From Enchytraeus crypticus (taxonomy: Eukaryota; Annelida; Clitellata; Enchytraeida; Enchytraeidae): 64,000 nt of DNA. Within the stretch, counting starts at the first letter, position 1, and each line of letters starts with the position of its first letter. This document shows, one piece after another, positions 22,939-31,669 of the stretch. The notes under the pieces are model-generated. The model saw only the letters and a program-made list of their open reading frames with translations, did not search any database and had not been told where the DNA came from. The stretch is from contig CAJHZI010000576.1 of the NCBI GenBank assembly GCA_905160935.1, positions 722,501-786,500 of the forward strand, read 5' to 3'. The position numbers and the translations under genes are program-made.

Positions 22939-25900
22939 TATTTTATATATACATACATAGGCCATTAAAATAAAATTCTAAAAGTGAAAACTATCATTAT
23001 GAAAATTTTATTGTCTACATCATTTGATCAATAAAGGATTTGTGAAAAAAAGCTAACAGAAATTGATAACAGAGAATAGATGGATTGAGACATTAACTGG
23101 AAAAGAAGCGGGCTAACAATGAAAATAGAAAGAAGAAAACGGATATAATGAGAGAAGAGAGCAAAACGTACGCAGTTTTGTCGTCGTATCGGGAGACAAG
23201 CTCCTCCTCACTGAACCTCTGTAGATCAATCATCATCTCAACCTGAAGCTCCTTCGTTAGAATGCTGCCGAACTTTCCCCCAAATCCACGTCTGAAATAG
23301 CAGGAGAAATGTGAATACACTCAATCTCAGATACGTACTTAAAGGTTTAAAGGCAAAAAACAACTGCTTAAATCAACTGTAGAATGCTGCAGCTAATTAA
23401 TATGAATTTAAGAAATTTCATATCACACAAATATATTTTAATGAAGAGTTAAGTGATTTCAAGACAACTCACAACCTTGAGGTCGAAATATTTTTTTACT
23501 AATGCTACCCTTACAAAATCATCATATTCCCTAGAATCTCAGCTTAGCTATGGTCAGAAGACGAATAGATCTTCTCTAATCCTCTGTCCCACACCATATC
23601 ATCAGTCAATCCCCCAATATATCTTGTCTTGCAGACAAATTCCCCATGTTGTGCTCGGGTGTGGTCGGACCACTGCAGAATAGGGCAACCGCAAACAATC
23701 TGCTGCGTGTACGTAAGAGGCGACTATGGCAGGAGCTGAGGATGGCAAGAGAGGACCCACCTCACAATGAAATATTTTCCCCCATGATTAAATGGTAATT
23801 AATCCATCTAACTGAGGAAGGCAATGGGAAACTACCTCAGAAGCCATACTTTTCCCAAGTTATAGTCTACATGAGGTAAGGGTAAGGCACAGACTTTGTG
23901 AAGAGATTAACTTGTTGATCTAAGGAGTGCTCTTATGGAGCGAGTAAGAAGAGTTTGAGCATGAATAAGTATCTTGAACCTGCCACTTGGCAGTGCACTG
24001 ATGAGAGAAAGAGAAAGCACACAAGTATAAACAATCAGACGTGTAGAACCTTTGGCAACCATACGGTTTAACTTGTTGCTGATCGATTTAATGCCTTCAA
24101 TGAAATTAGAAAAACCTGAGTAAAACTGTGAACCTTGGATCAGCCATCTGCCCGAACACTAGAAAAAGCTTCATATGTTAAGTATTATTGTTATACTATA
24201 CCAAATCAACATACACTTTATTTACTGGAATGGACTTGAATAGATAATTAACAGATGATTGAGGCAGAACTGTTTGCTTGTTTGGCTTATGCAGGCCACA
24301 GGTTAGCTTTGCCAAAATCTACAACACAACGACATTGTAAAATGCTTCAAAACTTAATTAATAACTTAGGCTAAATATTAACTATTAACAGTTTTTTTCA
24401 TTAATTATTTAAATCTCATTCATTTTCTAAAATGTTTAAATGACACTTATGATATATAGTTCTGCTTCGATTTATAATAAAAAAATTGAGAAGTCAAAAA
24501 GTAATAACATAAGCTTAACCAGATTTAAAATTTTAAATGACACCTTTATTTATATGGCTTTATTTATACTCTGCTTCAGTTTACAAATATTATTTGACCA
24601 ATTAACGATTAACTTAGCTAATTAAATCTAATCATATCACTAACGTAATATTTAAAAAACCAATCAATATATAGATTTAATTCTCAGTTCTACTTACAGT
24701 AATAGCTAATAACCACATGTCAAGAATAGTCAAGTTAATTTCATCTCTGCACATAATGTGGATGGTCTAATAGCTCAAGGTACCCATATACAGTGAAATA
24801 AAGTTATAAAAGTGATTTTATAAATAATAGTAAATATAAACAAATAAAGTAATTAAAATAGAAACAAAAATAATAATAATGGTTTAACGTCCGTTTCATC
24901 ATTCAGGGATGATGTCAGGGACTTCCCCAACAGCACATATCACTACAAAAAGAAGAAAGACACATACTGTTGTTACTATAAGAAATAATATGAAGGAACC
25001 TTATTATGAGCTATTCCAGCAGAACATCTAAAGCCCGTAACGCGATATACTTCTGCGCGAATCTCTTCTATAACCGCTGCACCAATAGCGAGACGCCTGT
25101 CTGTGCGCTGATTGTCTGTGCCCTCACCATCAGAGCACAAAGCTGCTAGCCAATCAGCTACTGGTATACCTGTCAAATGATCACATATTAGAGTTAAATG
25201 TAAGTGAATAATATTAATTAATGAAATTTTTAGATATATATTTTGTCTAATAATGAGGCAAGCACTATAGGCTGGAATAATTCTGAATTCAGTATAACTT
25301 ATCAAATTATTATTACCAGTTAACGACAAATGACACTCATTTATTTTAACTAAAAATTCCAATATAATAAGATGAATAGAATTAGAATTAGTATAAGTAG
25401 TAACAAATAATTAATTTCTTAAAGAAAAACTGCACTAGTTTCATAGGTACACCGGAAAGGCCATATGTCCCCTAGTATTATCATCACCAATAGAGATTGT
25501 GTTTAATCTGTATTAATAATATTTGTTAACAGTATTATTCTAAGTGAACAGTATATCTACATTCTGAAACCTTTTGTCTTTTGATTTTCCACATCTGCGA
25601 CATCTGCCATTGATTCTCCTTCAACAATAGTGTTAGCAAGTTCCCCAGCAATTGGGAAATACCCGTCGTGGTATCGTCGATCCACCTCTTCTGTTAAATC
25701 TAGATAGGCCTCGTCAATACTGGCACGCTCAACTGATTTGATGCGTTGAGTCAGCACACGAAAACCCTCCACACTAGCCTTACGATATCTAATCAAACAA
25801 CGGAAACGATCATTAATAATCAGTATCATTAATGGTATCAGTACAGTATTTTTCTGTTAATCAATAATTATATCAATTCATAAGAGAATTACCTCATAAG

Positions 25901-27707
25901 TGAGGTAATACCTTCTGTATTACCTCACTGAGCTTAGGCTATTTTGTGGTAACCCGCTTCCTGATTATTTCCTTAGTTTCTAATTACGTATGCTGCATTT
26001 GTTGTTTATTATGACATGGAAACAAATAAAAAAGGTTGAAAAAAATCAAATACTGGAAATTAAGATCTGCCAAACAATGTAAGCAGCAGAATCTCAATCA
26101 GCACATATGGTGAGAGCCTTCTAAAGTTTTTCTGCAGCAATCAATGCAAGCCTTGCCATTGCAATGCATTTTTACACTTTTAATTTTTAAGATATCACAC
26201 TCGAATTTACTTTTAATTTATTTTAAGCAAGCTTATAGCTATATTTTCTATTAAGAATTACATAGTAAATATAATAATGTTCAATAATAATAATATTGCA
26301 TATAATTTTTAAGTAATACAGAAATTTGTCGCATATTCGTCTATAATTTAACTCTTTCAATTTTTTATACTAAGTCTGGCAGCACAATTTAGACAAAGAA
26401 TCCAGACAAACTTGGTGAGGTCGGCTTTGCCACGTAGTTCAGGCACTCTGAACAGATGAATGGATGGACAGGCTGCCACAGCTTCATCTCCGCAAATAAA
26501 TCTTCCAACACCAGCCGCTCTTGCTTCATAGTTAATGGCTATAATCCTTAACCAATCATTACATCACTCAATCAATCACTACATCAATCAATCAATCAAT
26601 ATACCACTCAATCGTGACACCACTCAATCGTGACATCACTTAATAATAACATCACTCAATCATGACATCACTCAATCATGACATAACTCAATCATAACAT
26701 CACTCAATCATGACATCACTCAATCAATTATTACATTGATCACTTAATCATGACATCACTCAAACAAACATGACATCACTCAATCATGACAGCACTCAAT
26801 CTTGACATCACTCACTAGAACTTTAAGAAAACCATTCATTAACCGTAGCCATTGCTTCATGCTTTGTTGCCATTATCCTAACTTAATCATTAAATCAATC
26901 ACATTAGGCATAAATAAATCTCCAAAAAATGCAATAAAAATAATAATAATAATAATAAAGGTTTAACATCCATTTTCTCTGCTAAGGAAGATGTCAGGGA
27001 CGTCCCCACAGCACACATCAATACAGATCAATTCACCTAGACCAATCTGCAAAATAAATCTGCTGAGGAGAAGTAAGGTCCTAAAAGAAAGCCAGTCCGG
27101 TGATAAAAAATGGTCAGGGTAGATTGATTATGTCTATGGTGAGAAAAGGTAAGTCTTAAGCTTGCTAGAGAAAGTTGAAAAAGAAAAACAAGAGCAAAGA
27201 TAGAAAAACAAGAGCAAAGATAATGACAATAGTAATGGAATTATATTATTTGAACCACTTCGAAGGTTTAAGTTGAATTTCTACTACAAATGCTTAATAT
27301 CCCAAGTAGAATGCTAATACTATCCTAACAACACTGTGTTGCTAGATTATATTTGCACAGACTACTATAGTACACATCCTATATTATCATAGTACTTTTG
27401 TATCCATGGGCATTATTAATTGATAGTGCGTTTAGCTCATTCATTCATTACTATGCTACAATGTCAAGTTGATGGTCTGAATAAATACTGACAAATATAA
27501 GAGAGTTACTACTACATACAATCAATATACAAAATTAATCTATTAGTTATGTTAAATAAAGCAAGCAAGTAAAAACACTTACGATCCACCCCGATATGGT
27601 TTATACTGGACCACTGCACACGGCAGACCCTGCCAAACAGGTTCCGCCCTCTGTTCCACTTGAACGTAGAAACAATCCATATCGATAAGGGCAATAACTC
27701 TTTCCAT
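16582..27707 (-). CDS. POLH: DNA polymerase eta, complete (10 exons)
   Basis: Y-family translesion polymerase that copies past UV cyclobutane dimers in the nucleus. Exons in coding order: 27707-27583, 26546-26412, 25788-25571, 25169-25000, 24318-24215, 23291-23172, 22735-22612, 20537-20472, 19032-18821, 18019-16582; all phases match, giving about 903 residues (human 713). Start ATG has A at -3 and G at +4. Metal ligands are D9 (ALIDMDCF) and D112/E113 (ERASIDEAY); Q34 (CAVVQY), R51 (YEAR) and R57 match the human dNTP-contacting residues. Later landmarks are CSAGIAHNK, LAKLTCGLHKPN, RWVYDICRGID, KSIGCGKNF and the little-finger segment ALTRYDA. The last exon encodes a long Ser-rich tail, a UBZ finger (C820, C823, H835, H839), a basic NLS-like stretch and the PCNA-binding end RLDAFFQRLP. 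Divergent from RAP1GDS1. Confidence 0.96.
18020..18820. other. POLH intron 9, featureless
   Basis: AT-rich intron without recognisable exon or mobile element. Short direct repeats around 18655-18780 (AGCAATCAACTAACGTTGTATGACTT / AGCAATCAACTAATGCTAAATGACTT) are a local duplication. Confidence 0.5.
18821..19032 (-). CDS. POLH: POLH exon 9 (little finger)
   Basis: Encodes NARVAKTLTVTAS, STALTRYDAQTIADDAF and LLQKFN; human has NDRVATQLVVS..CCALTRYDAHKMSHDAF. Acceptor TTGCAG, donor AG|GTATAA, phase 2. Confidence 0.95.
19042..19262 (-). mobile_element. SINE G with RTE-type 3' end
   Basis: Read on the minus strand: starts near CCGTGTTGTGTCCGGGTCGT, continues GGTTGGTGAGCGCCTAGCTC and ends CCGACCCTGGTTAAACTGGG, ATTTAGGGGAGGATGATGATG. 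The last part equals the end of the RTE element at 49727. Other copies or pieces: 5205, 12660, 15787, 47940 and 52795. Confidence 0.75.
19312..19510 (-). mobile_element. Element C, fullest copy
   Basis: About 200 bp, with ATGATGTCAGGGACGTCCCC, CAATTCACCCAGACCAATCT, TGCTGAGGAGAAGTAAAGTC and GGTCAGGGTAGATTGATTAT. Closely matched by 26955-27165. Non-coding; class unknown. Confidence 0.75.
19760..20465 (+). mobile_element. L4 LINE 3' region, interrupted by a SINE
   Basis: Degraded reverse-transcriptase C-terminus (TGGACTGAAACAATTAAAAA; GTTGGATAGGACATATTATA; ATGAACCTGCCGTTAGGCAG) ending in a GAGAGA tail. A reversed SINE B copy at about 20075-20200 splits it. The tail stops within ten bases of the POLH exon 8 donor. 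Confidence 0.75.
20472..20537 (-). CDS. POLH: POLH exon 8 (22 codons)
   Basis: Tiny exon encoding VQYWLKQFAEELVERLTSD and RDM, matching human VQWWLLQLAQELEERLTKD. Phase 0 at both ends. Its donor (GTTTTG) is followed within about ten bases by the GAGA tail of a retrotransposon inserted on the other strand. Confidence 0.93.
20538..21120. other. POLH intron 7, upstream part
   Basis: AT-rich, no feature recognised. Confidence 0.4.
21125..22400 (+). mobile_element. Jockey/CR1-like LINE, 3' half with reverse transcriptase
   Basis: Sense ORF of 332 codons (21319-22317) with RT motifs: FSKAFDRIRHST, VVQGSAIGPASY and the catalytic-site box KFADDTYLII, then LKCLGVTLQSNFSF and the LEAFLRRATRC tail. 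Translation upstream to about 21125 continues the RT (YDQFAFRPTGSTT) but not in one open frame. The 5' part is missing. The 3' end is AT-rich, near AATATAATAATAATTTGAAA. It sits in POLH intron 7, opposite to the gene. A dead or truncated copy. Confidence 0.88.
22612..22735 (-). CDS. POLH: POLH exon 7
   Basis: Encodes RWVYDICRGIDGDPV and KSIGCGKNFLGREKLDTLEK; the human counterpart is SWLYAMCRGIEHDPV..KTIGCSKNFPG. Acceptor CTTAG, donor AAG|GTTTTT, phase 0 out. Confidence 0.94.
22755..22955. repeat. TA dinucleotide tract
   Basis: Long TA/TATG tract in POLH intron 6, giving Tyr-Ile ORFs of no meaning. Other TA tracts: 41445-41503 and 43383-43415. Confidence 0.9.
23172..23291 (-). CDS. POLH: POLH exon 6
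   Basis: Encodes RGFGGKFGSILTKEL and ELVSRYDDKTA (human LGGKLGASVIEIL..). Helix-hairpin-helix/thumb region. Acceptor TTTCAG, donor GC|GTACGT. Confidence 0.93.
23515..23625 (-). mobile_element. RTE 3'-end fragment
   Basis: Reversed piece with CAGCTTAGCTATGGTCAGAA and CTGTCCCACACCATATCATC, matching the C-terminal coding end of the RTE copy at 49727. Confidence 0.6.
23635..24010 (+). mobile_element. Element E, about 380 bp
   Basis: Contains GTGCTCGGGTGTGGTCGGAC, GTAAGAGGCGACTATGGCAG, CTCAGAAGCCATACTTTTCC and ends GAACCTGCCACTTGGCAGTG. An inverted, near-full copy is at 47020-47400; fragments at 53130-53220 and 62595-62695. Its end resembles the 3' end of the L4 family. Confidence 0.75.
24215..24318 (-). 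CDS. POLH: POLH exon 5
   Basis: Encodes ILAKLTCGLHKPNKQT and VNYLFKSIPVNK, matching human VLAKLACGLNKPNRQT..PIRK. Acceptor TTGTAG, donor GT|GTATGT, phase 2. No start codon lies in it; it is placed by homology. Confidence 0.93.
24319..24999. other. POLH intron 4
   Basis: AT-rich. A local duplication is visible around ACACTTATGATATATAGTTCTG (24440) and ACACCTTTATTTATATGGC (24540). 24878-24950 is an element C fragment. Confidence 0.5.
25000..25169 (-). CDS. POLH: POLH exon 4
   Basis: Encodes GIPVADWLAALC, a charged loop, RRLAIGAAVIEEIRAEV and TGFRCSAGIAHNK (human TGFQCSAGISHNK). Acceptor TGACAG, donor AAG|GTTCCT. Confidence 0.94.
25571..25788 (-). CDS. POLH: POLH exon 3 (catalytic DE)
   Basis: Encodes YRKASVEGFRV, then ERASIDEAYLDLTEEV with the paired acidic metal ligands. 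The donor GTTTCA at 25570-25565 is chosen because it is the one whose phase fits the next exon; a better-looking GTAGAT ten bases further on does not. Confidence 0.9.
25789..26411. other. POLH intron 2
   Basis: AT-rich, no exon seen. Around 25896-25928 there is a 12-bp inverted repeat (AGTGAGGTAATA / TATTACCTCACT). Confidence 0.5.
26412..26546 (-). CDS. POLH: POLH exon 2
   Basis: Encodes IIAINYEARAAGVGRFICGD to RGKADLTK, matching the human exon IIAVSYEARAFGVTR..RGKANLTK. Acceptor TTAAG, donor AA|GTTTGT; phase 2 at both ends. Confidence 0.94.
26565..26818. repeat. 16-bp minisatellite in POLH intron 1
   Basis: Imperfect copies of CATGACATCACTCAAT with CAATCAAT variants, just upstream in transcription of the exon 2 acceptor. 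Confidence 0.85.
26955..27165 (-). mobile_element. Element C copy
   Basis: Near-full copy of the element at 19312 (GATGTCAGGGACGTCCCCAC; GGTCAGGGTAGATTGATTAT), preceded by a TAA run. POLH intron 1. Confidence 0.75.
27583..27707 (-). CDS. POLH: POLH exon 1
   Basis: Start MERVIALIDMDCFYVQVEQR through CAVVQYKPYRGGS; donor TC|GTAAGT, phase 2. Human pol eta begins a few residues earlier with the same motif. The residue after the conserved CF is Tyr where human has the steric-gate Phe18. Confidence 0.96.
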
Positions 27708-28042
27708 GATTAATTAAATATAAGTAAGAGTTTGCTAAAAAATAAGCTTCCTATTTTAATCAGTTTTTCAGAACATTATCTAGAGCCGAGGAAACTTCTA
27801 ACTAGCAAATTAATGGCCACCTGGTTGAGATGAGGAAGCTAAGAGAAGGAACCTGTGAAACTCCTACAAACAGTATAATTAACTTATCTAATAGCTCATC
27901 GAATTAGGCTGATTTTTCCGAGAATGTGATTAAATTTTACAAAAAGTTTAAGACTAAAAGGCTCATAAGTGGAAATGAGGAGGAAATTGGAAGACAGAGA
28001 AGAGTGGTGTTATTTACCATAGACTCCAGTAGGCAGTGCTCT

Positions 28043-28075
<33 letters not shown>

Positions 28076-31000
28076 TTTAAGACTTCAAGGGATATAGCTG
28101 CTTTGGAGTTCATGTGAAAACGCCCCTCTCCGTACCCCATTATACGATCTATTTAAACAGAATTTTAACAGTGTGTATAGATTGACATTAGTAGCGTGTG
28201 TGCCAAATTTCATGACTTTTGCATTTTATTTGTGGATATTGTAGGAATGGGTCCGAACTCAATATAAGCAATATTTATGTTATTAAATATGTTACTCTAT
28301 TTATATTTCTTATTTTAATTTATTCATATTAACCACGAACTGAAGGATTATAGAATACTTAATAAGTAATAGAATAATTATGAATAGATTATAGTATTGT
28401 ATTCTATAATCCTTAATACTAATCATCTACTAAATTAGACAATTATATGAATTTAAAGTGGAGAAATTAGTTTAGTTTACATAATCAAAATTTTCGCAAA
28501 AACCATTCAGAAAATCCATCAATAATAACCGACGAAGACCCCTGAACTTCTGTTAAGACAAGAATTTAAGCGAACCAAAGAATTTCTCCAATAAATGAAA
28601 TTTTTGATGTATAATAAATTTCTCCTTATCAAATATAAATTTTGTAAGGTTCAAATCTAAATTTCTTGTCGTTAATGTTTGTCAGTGAAATTTGATAAGA
28701 GGTAAGAGCTGATGCGAATCATATGGTAATTGCTAATGTTTATGTTTACAAAAAGTTGAATAATTATTAAAATTATTATCATAATAATAATAACAACAAT
28801 TAATAACAACAATTAGAGTACTACAGTCATCAGTGACAACATCGAGCACTATTGAGACAAAATCAAGCCGGCGAGCAAAAAAAGAAGGTCCAAAAACGGT
28901 GCAAATTCCAAAATCCAGAAAATCAGTCCAAAGTAACGGGAGTTAAAGAAATGGTGGTTTAGGCGCAGGTCGCTGCTCATGGACACTCGATGGAAAAGAG
29001 AGATGGAAAAGATAGGTCTTCAACTGCTTATGGAACTGCTCATAGGAAAGCAAAGGCTGATGTGATTCAAATGAAGATTTCCGAAGATTGGATGGAAGAG
29101 AATTCCAGATCTGAGGTGCAGCATGCTGGAAAGAACGATTAGATAGCTTAGAGCGTGAAGGTAAGCTAGGTCTCACAAGAGTAATTAACTTAGAAGACCG
29201 AGTAATAGCATGCTGCATCACTTTAATCACGTGAGACATACAAGTTTGTCCAGGGATGGTGATGGACTTATAGGTTAACGAAGCTATTTTGTAAATGATA
29301 CGCTCTTTAATCTTTAGCCAGTGCAAAGACTTCAAAATAGGCGTAACATGTGAGTACTTGGAACTACAAAAAATTGCTCGCGCAAGAGAATTTTGAACAA
29401 ACTGCAACCGATCAATCTTACAGCCAGGGAGATTTAAAAACAGGGAATTGCAGTAGTCCAACTTCGATTGCACAAGAGCATCACCAATTGTAGCAGCTGT
29501 CTCACATGACAAACATGGACGTATTCGACGAAGATCACGGATATGGAAGAAACATGCTTGTGAAGTTTTAGTTATGTGTTCGTGGAAGATTAGGTGTTTA
29601 TCAAGGATAACACCGAGATTTCTCACAGAAGAAACAGGTGATATTTTAATACCCGAAGATAACGAAAGAGTTTCCCATTCAGCTTCAGAAGCTGTTGAGG
29701 TGTCCCGACCAACAAGAATTCAGTCTTAGATGGATTAAGTGCCAAGAAATTAGCAGACATCCAAGAGAATATAGACTGAAAACTTCGTTGCAGGAGGGTT
29801 TCAGCATTAGAATAGGAGTTAGGGGTGAAACAAGTGTACATTTGAGGGTCATCAGCATATAGTTCATGATCAAGAGAATGAGAAGAGATTAGAGTGCTTA
29901 GGAGTGTTGTATAGAGGTTACAGAGGATAGGACCAAGAACGGAGCCTTGAGGCACACCATAATTTAAGTGAGAAGGCGAAGAGATGTACTCCATCACTTT
30001 CACACTAAAAGAACGATCCGTCAGATAGGATGAAAACCAATCAAGAACAATTCCACGAACACCAAACCAGGAAGAAAGACATTCCAGAAGAATATTGTGA
30101 TCAATGGTATCAAAAGCGGCCGAAAGATCAAGCATACATAATCCTGTTAACCGTTGTGTGCACATGGCATTAACAATTATATATTTAATAATTATGAATA
30201 TTATTATGAATATATGACATTAGCGTTATCATATATTCATAGTAATATTCATAACGTAGCATATCAACAATTAGGGTGCTACTGTCGTCCCTGAAAACAT
30301 CGAGCACTATTGAGACAAATCCAAACTGATTTACCAAAAGAAGGTTCAAATCCTCTCTAATGCAAAATCCTGAAAGTAAGTCCAACGATAAGGGAAATTA
30401 AAGAAAAATAAGATATTCTTCGTCGAGACTTTCTCGTGATGATCTCGAGAAGAGTGTAATACCCACTCCCTTCTCCTTTGATTATTGAGCATCACACAGA
30501 CGCATAGAACCAGGTAACTTTAAATAGCGAAATGCTCTTAAAATAGACTTAGCGAAAATTTTTCAATACCTGATCTCGTTCTTTCATCTTTTCTACAAGA
30601 CAATCGTTAACCTTAAGCTTAGTACTTTGTATAAGTTTTGTGGTTTATTCGTGAATGACCAATACTTTATGGATATATTTGGTTATTGAAATAATAATAT
30701 TTATTATAGAAATATTGTTGAAGTAATTGTATTTACTTATAAAGTAATAAAGTAACTAAAGTGTTACTTGGTCAACTATAAATTTTAGTTTACAGTCTAT
30801 ATTTTTTTAAATTACAGACTATAATTTATATCAAGTCAACTTACTTAAGATACGAAGTTTCAAAGTTGAAACAAAGTTGAATGCTGAAGTGGTTTCCCTT
30901 TGCATTTATTACAGTAAAAGACCTAGATACAATAGAAACCTTTCAGGCTCAGTTAGCCCAAAATTATAGCTTGTCAAATTGACCTTGCTCTTTACTCTAA

Positions 31001-31656
31001 AGTCTAAACCAAAGATTTTGCTAGAAAATTTCCTTATAATTTATACTAGTATCAAACAACGCACACTACACAAAGATTTAAAATAGAGTTCTTGAGTTCC
31101 GTAGATAAGATCTGTAGGATATTGACCGTGACTGCTACCAACAGTTAATATATCATGACAACATATTGGCATCTGGGAGAATTTTGACAAATGGGAGAGT
31201 GCTAAAAGAAAATAATTCCTAGTACAAATAAAGCTTATAAATCAGTCATCTATTTTATTTTTTATTTTTTTAATTCACTGACATCAAATTTCAAGCCTGA
31301 TAACACTCAGTCTCAGTATTATAAACATGTAAGTACATGTTTAATTGTTTATAATAACAAGTACAATAAGCTGAGAGAATAATACAAAGTACCTTGTATT
31401 ATTTGAATAATTTCTTGCTCTCAGCTTATTGTTACATCACAAATCATCCTAAACTGCCAGTTTGTTTTTGACTTCTAGATTTGATTTAAGTTAAGGATCT
31501 AAATCTAGTTTTGAATTCTGTATATTTGAGATATTAAATTTATATTTGATTTTGGAAAGTTCTGTATTTTTGTACTTATTTCAGACTTCCTATTTGTTGA
31601 TTCTGATATAAATTTTTGTATAAGAGTTGCTATAGAAATAAACATCTAAATACAAA
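27708..31656. other. Divergent spacer between POLH and RAP1GDS1
   Basis: Presumed promoters of both genes lie here; I see no TATA box or CpG-rich stretch that I would assign to either. 27940-28075 is an L4 3' end with a GA tail. 28780-30170 is a CR1-like LINE. 30265-30410 is a separate 3'-end copy of that LINE. 30410-31360 is AT-rich without features. Confidence 0.5.
28780..30170 (-). mobile_element. CR1/L2-like LINE, 5'-truncated
   Basis: Minus-strand reverse transcriptase in two overlapping-frame pieces: 30165-29623 (LDLSAAFDTIDHNILL, YGVPQGSVLGPIL, catalytic box ELYADDPQMY) and 29626-28943 (RNLGVILDKHLIF, KLDYCNSLF, HWLKIKERIIYKI, IWNSLPSNLRKS). A frame break lies near 29640. The 3' UTR (28780-28942) ends in a TAA/TTG-type simple tail, and isolated copies of it are scattered at 8262, 9586, 30265, 37755 and 60840. 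Confidence 0.9.
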
Positions 31657-31669
31657 ATGGAAGAACAAG
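31657..31669 (+). CDS. RAP1GDS1: RAP1GDS1 exon 1 (start codon)
   Basis: Encodes MEEQ plus one base; donor G|GTAAGG. Chosen because the phase fits exon 2 and the ATG context is good. A 13-nt coding exon cannot be confirmed by homology; another first exon is possible. Confidence 0.6.

Noticed and set aside
25561-25570. GTAGAT as the donor of POLH exon 3
   Set aside because: It looks stronger than GTTTCA but leaves two bases, which cannot join exon 4 in frame; GTTTCA restores KTKGIPVADW, as expected from the family.
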